Shown here piece by piece: positions 8,734 to 18,020 of a DNA stretch of 34,265 nt (the stretch's first letter is position 1; every line of letters begins with the position of its first letter). The translations under genes were made by a program, and so were the position numbers. The stretch spans positions 1-34,265 of the forward strand of contig CAZRBG010000059.1 in assembly GCA_964598225.1 (NCBI GenBank), read 5' to 3'. A model generated the notes under the pieces. That model made no database searches. It was not told the origin of the DNA and was given only the letters and a program-made list of their open reading frames with translations. This DNA is from SG8-4 sp964598225. GTDB lineage: Bacteria > Planctomycetota > Phycisphaerae > Sedimentisphaerales > Anaerobacaceae.

Positions 8734-11423
8734 CTTGAGTTTATCGCCCCCTTTACCAAGACAGACCCGCTTTGCAACTCGTTAATCCTGCGAGTCATAT
8801 TTACGTTGGGACGGTAAGCTCCTCCAATATCAAAGGCAACGGCATCGACAATCGCGTCGGCTTCGCTGGCGCCCGCTCCCTCGCCCCACTGAAGATAGGC
8901 ACCCTTCAATCCGCTTATATTGTCCCGGCTTGAGTGAGTCTTCCGAGTGCCGAGCAATTTGTTGTCTCGAAAGACTAACACGCTCCCGGTGACATCTACA
9001 GCCAGGCGGTAGGTGTGCATGGCTGAGGCGTTGTCCAGGTTGCCGGCCAGCAGCTCAAAGGCCCCATCAAACCAAAGCACAGCCGAGGTGGTCACGGTGA
9101 TAAATGACCTGCCGACAGCGGGAACGTATGTCTCGAAATCGATGCCGCGACTGTTCGCTGTGCTCCTGGTGACGCGCATGGTAATTTGAGCGGTATGGGC
9201 TCCACTTGCGGCACCAAAGTTTTCCTGTGAATCACCGACCCATCGTACCCGCTGCCCTTTACCCGTGACAATCTTAAGTGTGCCGCCGGACGTCTCAACA
9301 GCCTCCTCTTGGGTATTGGTCCCGTTAAATCGCCAGCCAACCTCCGTTGGCAACCTGTCTGCGTTGAAAAGCTTTTCGAGCCGAGCCTTTGGCTTCAGGT
9401 CGGTGGCGGTTGGAGGCGGGGGTGGCGATGGCGGGTCCTGCTTCAGCCATGCCAGATTGAACGCATAATATTGCTTGGAGCTAATCAAATGAACGACGCC
9501 GTCAGGGGTTTGATGAACGGACATATAACCTTTTGGTTCAGCGGAGGTATCGCTCATGGTGAAGACCCCGGTGTTGCCTCCGCCGTCGACAGGTCGAGCC
9601 GGCCCGCCGGCGGTGATGAGGCGGCGGATGTCCCATGTCTGACCCTCGTCATAGCTCAGCGCCGCGAACAGCCCCGAGCCGGTGAACGCGTTGCCCTGGC
9701 GGTCCTTGAATTCCATGGTCGACGCGAACGAGGCAATGAAGATCGGGCCTTCCTGCAGCCGCGTCAGCACCAGCCGCTGCCCGCCGCCAATCGGCGGGAA
9801 AGGGCTGGCTCGGTAGGTCCATGTTTGGCCCATATCGCTCGATATGCTCATCGGCATCTTTCCGTTGATTGTGTTGCCGCGACCGAACGCCATTAACCGG
9901 CCATCCCTGAGCTGCACAACACCGGCATGAATACCGGCAATCCAGGCGCCTTTGGCACCTTCGGCGAAATCCGGCTGCTCTCGCCCCTCGCCGGGATCGG
10001 TCCAGGTCTTGCCGCCGTCCTCGCTGATCAGGACAGCGGAACCACCACCGCCGCCTGTCACAGCGTCGCACGGTACGATGAGGTTACCCTCCTGCGTTTG
10101 GAAGACTGATTCAATGGGCATATGGCGCGGGCCGTGTTCGGGCATGATCAGTCTGGCCCTGGACCAGGTAGCTCCGTTGTCGGTACTGCTCCGCATCACA
10201 GTCGCCAAGGCGCCCCATGTGCCAGCGGCCCCCAGGCCATTGAAATGGTAAATAGTTCCGTTGTCGTGCAAGTGCAAGGCTGAAGCATGGTCGTTACGGT
10301 CCGGCGCATTCCAGAAAGGATCAGCCTCTTGCCACTCATTACTGCCTTGCCGTAACCGGCTGGCGGCAATACCCAGCTCTCGTCCCGGTTCGCTGCGACA
10401 TGTGTACCAGATGGTCAGAAGATCGCCATTGGGACACGCAACGAGGGCCGGGCAGTGGTTGTGCCGCGAGTATAAAGGCCCCTCAGAACCGGCAGGGATA
10501 TGTACGTACTGAATCGGGCCTTTGAAATACGGTTTCGACGGCTCGGGGCCTTTAGACCAGTCGGCCTTGCTCTGGCTGACATCGCGGGCCCAACGTCGCC
10601 GAGGTTGGACCGACTGTGGCTTCGTCCGCGGCATCTCACCGACCACCACGCGGAAGCCAATGAGCCAGTGCCTGTCCTGCGGCAGCGTGCCCATCCGATT
10701 GGCCGAGCGAAGATACTCAAGCGTGGTCGAATGGCTGCCTCCCCGGGTGACCCGAAAATGCCCATCGGCCGGGCCGATGGGATCAGTGTAATCGCCGGCT
10801 TTGTACGGACCATACCAGTCGTAACACCATTCCTCCACGTTACCGTGCATATCATGCAGTCCCCAGGCGTTAGGAGGAGTTTTACCAACGTGCAGGGGAA
10901 CAACCTCACTACCGTCCCGTCTCGACGGAAACCAACTGTTCTTGACATTCTTGTGAAAGGCCTGAGGCAATTTGTCTCCCGTGGAGTATTGTGTCGTCGT
11001 GCCGGCACGGCAGGCATACTCCCACTCTGCCTCTGTGGGCAATCGGTAGGATCGAGCTTCTTTTTTGCTCAGCCACCTGCAAAAAGCAACGGCATCGGCC
11101 CAGGAGACGACTACAACCGCCTCGTCGTCATTCTGTGAATAGTCAAGTTTGCCGCGAAGTTTCTTGTGTTCAGGATCAAACAGTTCGTATTGGGAGTTCG
11201 TAACCTCAGTCGCCCCGATATAGAAGGGACTGGTTATTGTCACAAGACGTACCGGATGCTCATCCCATTGTCCGTCCTCACTGCCCATACGTAACTGCCC
11301 AGCCTTGATCCGAACCATCTCCATACCCAGTGAATTGGTAAAGTTTTCTCTCCCGGCTGCTTGCTGCACCCAAAGTAAAGAAGAAACACTCAATACACAG
11401 GTTAGCATAGTAAGTTTTCGCAT
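8730..11423 (-). CDS. Exported FGE-like domain / Asp-box sialidase-fold fusion with C-terminal ConA-like domain
   Basis: An 897-residue protein. A Sec signal (about residues 1-24) and GGAGA seven bases upstream support the ATG at 11423. Residues about 30-260 form an FGE-sulfatase (SUMF1/C-type-lectin-like) domain, with RLPTEAEWEYACRAG at 127-141, MHGNVEEWC at 192-200 and RGGSH at 227-231. The two catalytic cysteines of true FGE, which should follow GGS(Y/F), are replaced (STTLEYL), so formylglycine synthesis is unlikely. Residues about 300-690 form a six-bladed sialidase fold with at least four Asp boxes (SSTDNGATW, ISEDGGKTW, ISSDMGQTW, LSYDEGQTW). Residues about 715-885 are a ConA/LamG-like sandwich absent from the two sister fusions. 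It probably acts on glycans outside the cytoplasm. 'Sialidase' names the fold, not a proven activity. Confidence 0.88.
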   Translation of the reverse strand: MRKLTMLTCVLSVSSLLWVQQAAGRENFTNSLGMEMVRIKAGQLRMGSEDGQWDEHPVRLVTITSPFYIGATEVTNSQYELFDPEHKKLRGKLDYSQNDDEAVVVVSWADAVAFCRWLSKKEARSYRLPTEAEWEYACRAGTTTQYSTGDKLPQAFHKNVKNSWFPSRRDGSEVVPLHVGKTPPNAWGLHDMHGNVEEWCYDWYGPYKAGDYTDPIGPADGHFRVTRGGSHSTTLEYLRSANRMGTLPQDRHWLIGFRVVVGEMPRTKPQSVQPRRRWARDVSQSKADWSKGPEPSKPYFKGPIQYVHIPAGSEGPLYSRHNHCPALVACPNGDLLTIWYTCRSEPGRELGIAASRLRQGSNEWQEADPFWNAPDRNDHASALHLHDNGTIYHFNGLGAAGTWGALATVMRSSTDNGATWSRARLIMPEHGPRHMPIESVFQTQEGNLIVPCDAVTGGGGGSAVLISEDGGKTWTDPGEGREQPDFAEGAKGAWIAGIHAGVVQLRDGRLMAFGRGNTINGKMPMSISSDMGQTWTYRASPFPPIGGGQRLVLTRLQEGPIFIASFASTMEFKDRQGNAFTGSGLFAALSYDEGQTWDIRRLITAGGPARPVDGGGNTGVFTMSDTSAEPKGYMSVHQTPDGVVHLISSKQYYAFNLAWLKQDPPSPPPPPTATDLKPKARLEKLFNADRLPTEVGWRFNGTNTQEEAVETSGGTLKIVTGKGQRVRWVGDSQENFGAASGAHTAQITMRVTRSTANSRGIDFETYVPAVGRSFITVTTSAVLWFDGAFELLAGNLDNASAMHTYRLAVDVTGSVLVFRDNKLLGTRKTHSSRDNISGLKGAYLQWGEGAGASEADAIVDAVAFDIGGAYRPNVNMTRRINELQSGSVLVKGAINSR

Positions 11424-11501
11424 GTCAGTTTCTCCATTCCATTCGTCTTATATTGATTACAGATTATCATTTCAAGATAGAAAAGCGTTGCTGGGGCCTG
11501 T

Positions 11502-13607
11502 TCACTCCCGCGGCCCTTCAGAGGGCCTTTTTAACCAGCCCAGGTTAAAACGATAATGCCATCGGCTGCTCAGCAGATGAATTATGCCATCAGGTGTCTG
11601 GGTGGCGGCAAGGTATCCGGCCGGTTCGGCGTGAGTGGCATCCCAGAAAAACCGTCCTGTGTTTCCGCCGCCATCCACTCGGCATTTAGGGCCGCCGGGA
11701 GTAAGAAGCTTACGCATTGGCCAGCTCTCACCCTCGTCGTAACTCATGGCGGTGAACATCCCGTACCCGATAAACTCCTTGCCGTCTATACCACACAATG
11801 TCATACCCTCCCGGCGTTTTGCATCTGTGAAGGAGACCAGCAATAGCGGCCCTTCTCTCAGTCGCATCAATACCAGCCGTTGCCCACCTCCTATGCCGGG
11901 AAATGGACTCTTTCTATACGTCCATGTTCGTCCTTCATCGACAGAATAGCTCTGTGTAAGATGGTCCTCGATATGGCCTGTCCTGCCCATGGCTATTAGG
12001 CGGCCGTCCTTGAGCTGGACCACATTGATATGGAAACCAGCCGCCAGGTCATCGGTTGAACCTTCTTGAATATCCGGCGCCTCCTTGCCGGTAATGCGGT
12101 CGAGCCAGGTTCGGCCCCTGTCGGGGCTTAAAAACACACCGGAGCCTGCCTCATTGGCCTTATGGCCGAGCGGCGCATAATCGACGCCGAGTACAATTGT
12201 CCCGTCCGGAGCCACGAACGCGCTGTCCTGAGGTGTGTATTTGTGTCGATTATCCAGGTCGCTTATGATTCGCGGGCAACTCCATGACTGCCCGCTGTCC
12301 CCGCTTATGCTCATGACAAGACACTGATCTCGATGGTGGCTCGATTCACCGATAGAATTGAAGAAAAAGAGCCTTCCTTGCCCATCATTTAGCAGGCACG
12401 TACCCGTGGTGTTGCGGTCGGCCGGAGCGAAAAAGAGGCGTTCAGTTTCCCATTCGCTCGCGCCTGCGCGTAGCCGACTGGCAACTATCACCATCTCACG
12501 ACCGATTTCACTTCGCGTGTTGTACCACGCGGCCAAAAGGTCGCCGTTATCGCACCAGGTAATCGAAGGATGGTGATGGTGCGGCAAGTCCTTCAAGTGA
12601 GGATGCGTCCGGTCAGGTATTACGAACGGGATTGGGCTTACGAATAGGGGCCGCTCTACAGGTGCGCTCCATTTTGTGGGCTCCGGCTTGACGGATTCAT
12701 CGTTCATAGAAAAATCATGTGACGGCCAGGGCTCGGTTTCAGGCATTGGCGCCTGCACAACACGAAATCCGATCAGCCAGTGCTTATCCTCCGGCAGTGT
12801 GGCGTGCCGGTTCGCCGATCTCAAATGCCTTACGTACGTATTATGGCTGCCGCCGCGACTGACCCGAAACATACCATCCGCCGGCCCAACCGGATCGGTC
12901 TGCGGTGCTGCGGGGTAGGGGCCGTACCAGTCCAAAACCCATTCTTCGACGTTACCGTGCATTTCCCGGAGTCCCCATGCGTTCGGGGGCATTGTGTTTG
13001 TAGTCAGTGATATCGGCACCTTGCCCTTCTTGCGGCGGAGGTCGTCATCTTTTCGGCGTCCCACCTTCGACCAGTCCCCCTCTTCCGGTTGGTTGCGGAA
13101 GAATTTATTCGGCAAAGAATCACCAGCGTGATAGGCGGTAGCCGTGCCTGCCCTACAGGCATATTCCCATTCAGCTTCCGTTGGCAGCCGATATACTTTG
13201 CCCTCCTTTTCCGTCAGCCATCGACAGAATGCAACTGCATCGTTCCAGCTTACATAAACGACGGCCTCATCGTCCTCGTGTGACACACCACGGCTACCCC
13301 TGTATCGAACATGTTCTGCATCGAACTGTTCGTACTGAGAATTGGTCATTTCCGTAGCTGCCATATAAAACGGCCGCCTTATGGTCACTTCATGAACCGG
13401 AAGCTCATCCCAGTCGCCTTCCTCGCTTCCCATTGCAAACGAACCCTGTTCGATCCTAATTAATTTGATTCCTACCGAATTATTAATGTAACTCTCGGCG
13501 CACAGAGCCGGCGCGCCGTGCAGTAAAAGACCACTGGCTGCCGGTAAAACCAGGCATGTCAGTCTGCGATACCACACCTTTTCACTTGTTTTTAGGAGTT
13601 TAGACAT
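11502..13607 (-). CDS. Exported FGE-like domain / Asp-box sialidase-fold fusion
   Basis: A 701-residue sister of the preceding fusion, without the C-terminal ConA-like domain. There is an N-terminal signal (hydrophobic stretch about residues 17-36). The FGE-like domain (about 40-290) keeps RLPTEAEWEYACRAG, NAWGLREMHGNVEEW and RGGSHNTYVRHLRSANR, and again lacks the FGE catalytic cysteines. The sialidase-fold part carries Asp boxes SGDSGQSW, SPDRGRTW, SVDEGRTW and SYDEGESW and ends with the shared QTPDGIIHLLSSRWHYRF motif. It starts three bases after the lipoprotein stop and is followed after 78 bp by the 897-residue paralogue, so the two are tandem duplicates that have diverged. Substrate unknown; a secreted glycan-binding or exo-glycosidase role is inferred. 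Confidence 0.88.
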   Translation of the reverse strand: MSKLLKTSEKVWYRRLTCLVLPAASGLLLHGAPALCAESYINNSVGIKLIRIEQGSFAMGSEEGDWDELPVHEVTIRRPFYMAATEMTNSQYEQFDAEHVRYRGSRGVSHEDDEAVVYVSWNDAVAFCRWLTEKEGKVYRLPTEAEWEYACRAGTATAYHAGDSLPNKFFRNQPEEGDWSKVGRRKDDDLRRKKGKVPISLTTNTMPPNAWGLREMHGNVEEWVLDWYGPYPAAPQTDPVGPADGMFRVSRGGSHNTYVRHLRSANRHATLPEDKHWLIGFRVVQAPMPETEPWPSHDFSMNDESVKPEPTKWSAPVERPLFVSPIPFVIPDRTHPHLKDLPHHHHPSITWCDNGDLLAAWYNTRSEIGREMVIVASRLRAGASEWETERLFFAPADRNTTGTCLLNDGQGRLFFFNSIGESSHHRDQCLVMSISGDSGQSWSCPRIISDLDNRHKYTPQDSAFVAPDGTIVLGVDYAPLGHKANEAGSGVFLSPDRGRTWLDRITGKEAPDIQEGSTDDLAAGFHINVVQLKDGRLIAMGRTGHIEDHLTQSYSVDEGRTWTYRKSPFPGIGGGQRLVLMRLREGPLLLVSFTDAKRREGMTLCGIDGKEFIGYGMFTAMSYDEGESWPMRKLLTPGGPKCRVDGGGNTGRFFWDATHAEPAGYLAATQTPDGIIHLLSSRWHYRFNLGWLKRPSEGPRE

Positions 13608-13610
13608 ATC

Positions 13611-14051
13611 TCACGGCTCGCCCATAGTCCGAAGAATAAGTAGTTCCATGAGACGATGAATCTGGGGATCTGCGCTCAATTCCGGGTCATCATGCACCGC
13701 CTGCAGGACTTCCCCCACAAGTCCGGAGATGGCCTTCTTCTGACGTTCAGTCAAATCACCCCGGCTCACGACCTTGTGGAGCAGATGAAGCGATTCCTTA
13801 TATCGTCCTTGCTCAAAAGCCGTATTGGCCTTAATCACGTCTTCCCTGGCTGGGGAGTCTTCGAAGCTGTCGGCAAGCTCGGTTGTCGCATCCGCCTTCG
13901 GATCCCGCCCGCAGCCGACGGGTAATAAGACTGCCGACAGAAAGACCATTAGTGATAGGGCGCTATTGAGCAGGCCGCTATTGCCGAAGACAATCGTAAC
14001 AGCCCATACTCTGCGGCCAATAATGAATCCAGAAAATTTTGATAGCATCAT
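13611..14051 (-). CDS. Small predicted lipoprotein
   Basis: A 146-residue protein. A long N-terminal hydrophobic region (about residues 29-46) ends in a lipobox, LLPVGC, with the acylated cysteine at residue 47, so the mature part would be about 100 residues. That part is helical and TPR-like (ANTAFEQGRYKESLHLLHKV, the pattern of one tetratricopeptide unit), which suggests protein binding. A start later than 14051 is possible, since the first 28 residues are a poor signal and the hydrophobic core begins afterwards. It sits between the prepilin-type gene (13 bp) and the first fusion gene (3 bp), so all three are probably on one transcript. No function can be assigned beyond membrane anchoring and possible complex assembly. 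Confidence 0.65.
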   Translation of the reverse strand: MMLSKFSGFIIGRRVWAVTIVFGNSGLLNSALSLMVFLSAVLLPVGCGRDPKADATTELADSFEDSPAREDVIKANTAFEQGRYKESLHLLHKVVSRGDLTERQKKAISGLVGEVLQAVHDDPELSADPQIHRLMELLILRTMGEP

Positions 14052-14064
14052 TTAACAGCCCAAA

Positions 14065-14850
14065 TCAAAAAGCGGCGTCCAATAGCATTGTGCCGTTTTC
14101 TCGCCTTGGTTCATACGGTACGCTTTGTTTCAGTTTCGGGTGGACAAGCCCATACTCACCGCTTTGACGCTCCCAGTACTTGCGGTAATCGGCATGACCG
14201 TCGGAGAATATGAAGTTGCCGCCTTCCTTATGAATATTTGCCGTCTGTTCGCGACGCTTAACTGTAAACCACGATGAGTGATCGCTCTGACTGGCAAACA
14301 TATGCCATGATCGATATTGAGTAGGCACCCGGCCCTGTAGGGTCGCCTCGGTACGGGTGACAGGTTCGGGCTGCACCCACAAATGATTGGAAAGCGACCA
14401 GCCCTCCTGCATCACAATCAGCCTGCCGGGCGTCGGAATCGATGCTGTTTTGCGTCCCAGGAGGGCCGCATTAGCCAGGTACCCGGTGCGGCTGGTACGT
14501 GTCGGTGCGTAAGCCGGATTCGGATTCGGCTTCAAACTCGGACAGGCATATACGGGCACGGCTCTGTTCGGATCCTCCGCAGAGACCATCGGCCGCAGAA
14601 GTTTCAGCACATTGTCCCGCGAGGCGGGGCTGGCATAGTCGAATACCGCCTGAGTCTTGGGCGGTGCATATTCGTAGTCAGCCTGATACAACGTAAGCGC
14701 CAGGCCTACCTGACGCATATTGCTCATACAGGCTGCACGACGGCCTTGTTCTCTGGCAACGTTTAATGCTGGCAACAGAATCCCCATCAACAGTGCAATG
14801 ACCGCAATTACCACCAGCAACTCGATAAGTGTGAAACCTCTCTTCATCAT
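14065..14850 (-). CDS. Prepilin-type N-terminal methylation protein with C-terminal DGH motif, copy 1
   Basis: A 261-residue type II secretion/type IV pilin-like protein. After MMKR comes the class III signal GFTLIELLVVIAVIALLMGI, cleaved before F and methylated in pilin-like proteins, with the conserved Glu at +5. A globular domain follows and ends with NFIFSDGHADYRKYW, the DGH motif typical of the large planctomycete/verrucomicrobial prepilin families. The start is set at 14850 because upstream in-frame starts (GTG at 14868) only lengthen the short basic leader. It is nearly identical to the protein at 28450-29235: long stretches agree residue for residue and differences cluster at a few sites and the last 12 residues. 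It is the first gene of the reverse-strand run and diverges from the LacI-type regulator. Role unknown; surface filament or export-linked display is plausible. Confidence 0.9.
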   Translation of the reverse strand: MMKRGFTLIELLVVIAVIALLMGILLPALNVAREQGRRAACMSNMRQVGLALTLYQADYEYAPPKTQAVFDYASPASRDNVLKLLRPMVSAEDPNRAVPVYACPSLKPNPNPAYAPTRTSRTGYLANAALLGRKTASIPTPGRLIVMQEGWSLSNHLWVQPEPVTRTEATLQGRVPTQYRSWHMFASQSDHSSWFTVKRREQTANIHKEGGNFIFSDGHADYRKYWERQSGEYGLVHPKLKQSVPYEPRRENGTMLLDAAF

Positions 14851-15169
14851 AATTGTACTTCGCAACACCAGCCTTGACCATGTATGAAATTCTTACATTT
14901 ACCGGCTCCAACGCGTCGGTTGACTCTTGGAGCGGAAAAAGTATATTCATTAGCCGACAATCAAAACCGCCAAAATGCAACAACGATTTAGCGATTTTGG
15001 CCAAAAGGCTTCTTTGCGATTAATACTATGTCCACTCGGCCCCAGTGTCAAGCAAGTTTTACATAAAGAATTGCACAAATATCACAACATGCGGATTTTA
15101 TTGTTGAAAAAAGGTTATAGCATTTGTAGAATTTCCTGTTGTCACCATAAAAAATTCGGGAGTCACGAG
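14851..15169. promoter_or_regulatory. Divergent intergenic region between prepilin copy 1 and LacI-type regulator
   Basis: About 320 bp, AT-richer than the flanking genes and without a convincing coding frame. It must hold the promoter for the long reverse-strand run and that of the regulator. Visible structure: a perfect 12-bp palindrome TTTTGGCCAAAA at 14995-15006, a 7-bp inverted repeat GCTCCAA/TTGGAGC near 14920-14937, and the forward promoter listed separately. I see no clear sigma-70 promoter facing the prepilin gene. A palindrome here could be an operator for the regulator, but LacI-family operators usually have a central CG, which this one lacks. Confidence 0.45.
15104..15132 (+). promoter_or_regulatory. 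Sigma-70-type promoter of the LacI-family regulator
   Basis: TTGAAA (15104-15109) and TAGAAT (15127-15132) are separated by exactly 17 bases, giving a predicted transcript start about 30 bases before the ATG at 15170. The spacer contains GTTATAGCAT (15114-15123), a 10-mer that recurs at 29384-29393 upstream of prepilin copy 2 next to a palindrome. Autoregulation is possible. Confidence 0.55.
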
Positions 15170-16225
15170 ATGTTCAGCCAAAACGAAAAACCAATTACAA
15201 TAACGACACTTGCCAACCGTGTCGGGGTGTCGGTAGCGACCGTTTCGGCCGTTATGAACAACCGGCATAAACAGCGACGGATTTCACCGCAAACTGTACG
15301 GAAAGTCCAGGAAGCAGCAGCAGAAATCGGTTACTTGCCGAACGTCTCGGCACGCCGCCTTAGATCGGGCCGTTTGAATCGATGCCTCGTGTTGGCTGTC
15401 ATTACCTCGTACCAGGCCCCCTTGGCCTTGGTCAGTGCCGCGATTGGCGCTTTGCATCGACTCGTCAGCCAAGATAGATACAGCGATATACAGTCCACGA
15501 TCACCGTGGAAATGTTCGACGCGGGAAAGCTTTCCGAACTGCCCGGCCTTCTCGACGGCAGCCGGTTCAACGGAGCCATCATCGCAAACACAGTGGCCGA
15601 AGACGACGCTTTCATCGCAAAGAGTCAATTCTGTATCCCTGTGGTTCTTATCGGCAGAGACATTCCCAATTACAGTTCCGTCAGAGACTCGCCCGAAAAG
15701 ACCGGCCAGGAGGCTGCCGAAATTCTTGTCTCAGCCGAAAGTGAAAACCTCGCTGTACTGCATGCAAAACTGTTAACACAAACCACAACCACAAGGCTCA
15801 AAGGTTTTTTCGACAAGGCTGGCTCACTTAGCATGAATGAACCATGCAGGATCATCAGCGAAGGATTCGGTGAAAAGGACGGTTATAGGGCCATGAAACG
15901 GTTCCTGGCAGGCGGTCAGAAGATTGATGGGCTCTATTCTGTCATGGACAGCCTTGCGATGGGTGCCTATCATGCCATCAAGGAACGCGGTTTTTGTATA
16001 CCAAAAGACATAGCTGTCATTGGAACCGGGGACTACCCCATTGCCTCCTATCTTGATCCTCCGTTGAGCACTTTCACAAGATCTCAGTACAATATGCAAG
16101 AAGAAGCCGTCCGTCTACTGCTGGCGCATCTGACAGGAGAAGTCAGAACATCTACACATGTCCTAATACCGACTTCAGCGGTTCTTCGCGAATCAACACA
16201 AAGAGGGCAACTCGTCAATCCATAG
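15170..16225 (+). CDS. LacI/GalR-family transcriptional regulator
   Basis: A 351-residue protein. The start at 15170 is chosen because GGGAG sits seven bases upstream and the DNA-binding domain then begins in the normal place. An earlier in-frame start would add about 65 residues of poor, Cys-rich sequence. The N-terminal helix-turn-helix reads TTLANRVGVSVATVSAVMNN, followed by the second helix and hinge (QTVRKVQEAAAEIGYLPN, then ARRLRSGR). A periplasmic-binding-protein-like effector domain follows, with the typical late segment DIAVIGTGDYP. It would bind an operator and respond to a sugar or sugar derivative, as is known for the family. Its position between two carbohydrate gene blocks, divergent from one and convergent with the other, suggests local control of both. 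The ligand cannot be read from the sequence. Confidence 0.92.
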   Translation: MFSQNEKPITITTLANRVGVSVATVSAVMNNRHKQRRISPQTVRKVQEAAAEIGYLPNVSARRLRSGRLNRCLVLAVITSYQAPLALVSAAIGALHRLVSQDRYSDIQSTITVEMFDAGKLSELPGLLDGSRFNGAIIANTVAEDDAFIAKSQFCIPVVLIGRDIPNYSSVRDSPEKTGQEAAEILVSAESENLAVLHAKLLTQTTTTRLKGFFDKAGSLSMNEPCRIISEGFGEKDGYRAMKRFLAGGQKIDGLYSVMDSLAMGAYHAIKERGFCIPKDIAVIGTGDYPIASYLDPPLSTFTRSQYNMQEEAVRLLLAHLTGEVRTSTHVLIPTSAVLRESTQRGQLVNP

Positions 16226-16244
16226 GTGCATCTGAAATTGCTGT

Positions 16245-16261
16245 GCGCTCCATAGAAGCGC
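16245..16261. terminator. Weak hairpin between convergent genes
   Basis: GCGCT and AGCGC form a 5-bp stem with a 7-base loop in the 49-bp gap between the regulator stop and the sulfatase stop. There is no T tract on either strand, so termination here is only a possibility. Confidence 0.2.
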
Positions 16262-16274
16262 TTAGGCTTCAAAG

Positions 16275-17948
16275 TCATTTGTCCTGCCCACCATACTCTT
16301 TCATGACGGAAGTATGGAATTTCTGCCCTCCACGAGTGCCGAGAAGCCGCGTTTCGTTGTTGATCGACCAGTTTAGCATCCGCTGCAACAGGGCTGATTT
16401 GATGTCGGCGTGATCGGTGCTTTTCCAGAGGTTGCTGCATTCCTTAGGATCGTTCTGCATGTCAAACAGTTGCCCCTCCAATTCCGTACTGTCTCCCGAT
16501 AGATCGTGATAAACAACGAGTTTGTACCGGCCGTCATGAAACATCGTGGCGTGAATGGGCGGGTCAAAGTAGTTGCCGTCGGGTCCGTAACCGCTGTTGC
16601 GAAAGGCGCACACGGCCCGTCCCCGGCGACGGTCATAGCTCTCGCCCTGCTCGATCAATCTTAGCAAATCCATGCTGTGCGGATTGATTGCATCAAGCTG
16701 ATCCCGCGTATAGCCCGTCGCAGCAAGAACGGTGGCCGTGATGTCCATGTGCTGCACGAGCTCGTTGACTCGAGTGCCGGGCGGGATGCGCCCGGGCCAT
16801 CGCATAAGCAACGGCACCCGGACCGATGGATCGTAGAAGTAGGCGCCTTTGGTGAACAATCCACGATCAAAAAGCATATCGCCGTGATCGCTGACGAAAA
16901 TCACCAATGTGTCATTTGTCAGGCCATGCTCATCCAGGCAGTCGAGCACCCGTCCGAACTGTCTATCAAGAAAGGCAATAGATGCATAGTACCCTTTGCG
17001 CAGCCCGCGCACATCGTTCTGATATTCAGGCATCTTGCGCAGCACACCCTGTGACTTCTGATGCTCACGTCGGACGCCGTCAGGAATGGTCGCATCTTCG
17101 GGTGGCTCCTGGGCAGCTTCGATCGCCTCAATCTTGACCTCGCCGGCGGCTTCAATTGGATGGTCGTAGTAAGGGTCGTGAGGGTCGAACAGGCTCATAA
17201 AGATAAAGAAGGGCCGGTCCGCATCGCGACCTTTGATTCGTTCGATGGTTTTTTCAGCGGCCCACGTGGAGTAGTGAAGAGAGGCTGGAAAGTGTTGGAG
17301 TGATTTTCCTTCCCGTTTAAGCCGCTTGTAGAATGCGGGATCCTTCTGCTTCACCCATTTTGCATAGGCGTTAAATTCACTATGGAAGTTCAGGCCCGGA
17401 TCGATACACCAGAGGTAGTGATCGAAACCATCATGGGGATGCCGGCGTTCGGCTTCTTCCCACAGCCCCGACACGTGCAACTTGCCAACCAGTGATGTTT
17501 CGTAGTCCGACCTCCTCAGCCGCTCGGAAAGCAGAACTTCGTCTTTCGGCAGGATGTCGTGCAGCTTGTAAACGCCGTGGCCCGGTACTTGCTTGCCCGT
17601 TAGCAGGCTTGCGCGGATCGGAGTACAGATCGGGTTCGGGCTGTAGCATCGCTCGAACAGCGCGCCCTGCCTGGCCAATCGATCAAGATTGGGCGTCGCC
17701 ACAGCTCGGCACCCGTAACAGCTCAGCGCATCAAAGCGTTGCTGGTCGGTCATCAGAAGCAGGATGTTCGGTCGTTTGGTCCGAGAAGCGTTGGCGGTAC
17801 GGTCCGAACCGAATGTGGTCATCCCGCCGGCAACAAATCCCGCCATGCCCAAACCGGCCGCTCGCAAGAAATCACGCCGATTTACCGGCCCTATTGGGTT
17901 TTCATGAACGGTTCGGTTTATCATTCCTACGTCGTTGGATTTTGTCAT
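16275..17948 (-). CDS. Tat-exported type I sulfatase (1)
   Basis: A 557-residue formylglycine-dependent sulfatase. The start at ATG 17948 is preferred, with AAGGA about 10 bases upstream; a GTG at 17966 would add six residues. The Tat signal is NRRDFLRAAGLGMAGFVAGG. The metal site begins PNILLLMTDQQ, where the usual DD is replaced by DQ, as in several S1 subfamilies. The nucleophile motif is CTPIRASLLTG, with Cys108 to be converted to formylglycine and Ile in the place usually taken by Ser. Later VSDHGDML supplies the second metal ligands. Last gene of the reverse-strand block, 72 bp after the second sulfatase. It removes sulfate esters or sulfamates from a glycan outside the cytoplasm; the exact substrate is unknown. 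No active formylglycine-forming enzyme or anSME is visible in the window. Confidence 0.93.
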   Translation of the reverse strand: MTKSNDVGMINRTVHENPIGPVNRRDFLRAAGLGMAGFVAGGMTTFGSDRTANASRTKRPNILLLMTDQQRFDALSCYGCRAVATPNLDRLARQGALFERCYSPNPICTPIRASLLTGKQVPGHGVYKLHDILPKDEVLLSERLRRSDYETSLVGKLHVSGLWEEAERRHPHDGFDHYLWCIDPGLNFHSEFNAYAKWVKQKDPAFYKRLKREGKSLQHFPASLHYSTWAAEKTIERIKGRDADRPFFIFMSLFDPHDPYYDHPIEAAGEVKIEAIEAAQEPPEDATIPDGVRREHQKSQGVLRKMPEYQNDVRGLRKGYYASIAFLDRQFGRVLDCLDEHGLTNDTLVIFVSDHGDMLFDRGLFTKGAYFYDPSVRVPLLMRWPGRIPPGTRVNELVQHMDITATVLAATGYTRDQLDAINPHSMDLLRLIEQGESYDRRRGRAVCAFRNSGYGPDGNYFDPPIHATMFHDGRYKLVVYHDLSGDSTELEGQLFDMQNDPKECSNLWKSTDHADIKSALLQRMLNWSINNETRLLGTRGGQKFHTSVMKEYGGQDK

Positions 17949-18020
17949 AGTAATCTTGTCCTTCACTTGATCTTTTTGTCTGTGATGAACATCGTCTGTG
18001 GTGTTGTTTCGCGCTTCGGC

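Noticed and set aside
9309..11138. Several 140-210-codon open frames inside the 897-residue fusion gene, both strands
   Set aside because: The fusion frame has signal peptide, FGE and Asp-box motifs throughout; the others are GC-driven shadows rich in Arg and Pro.
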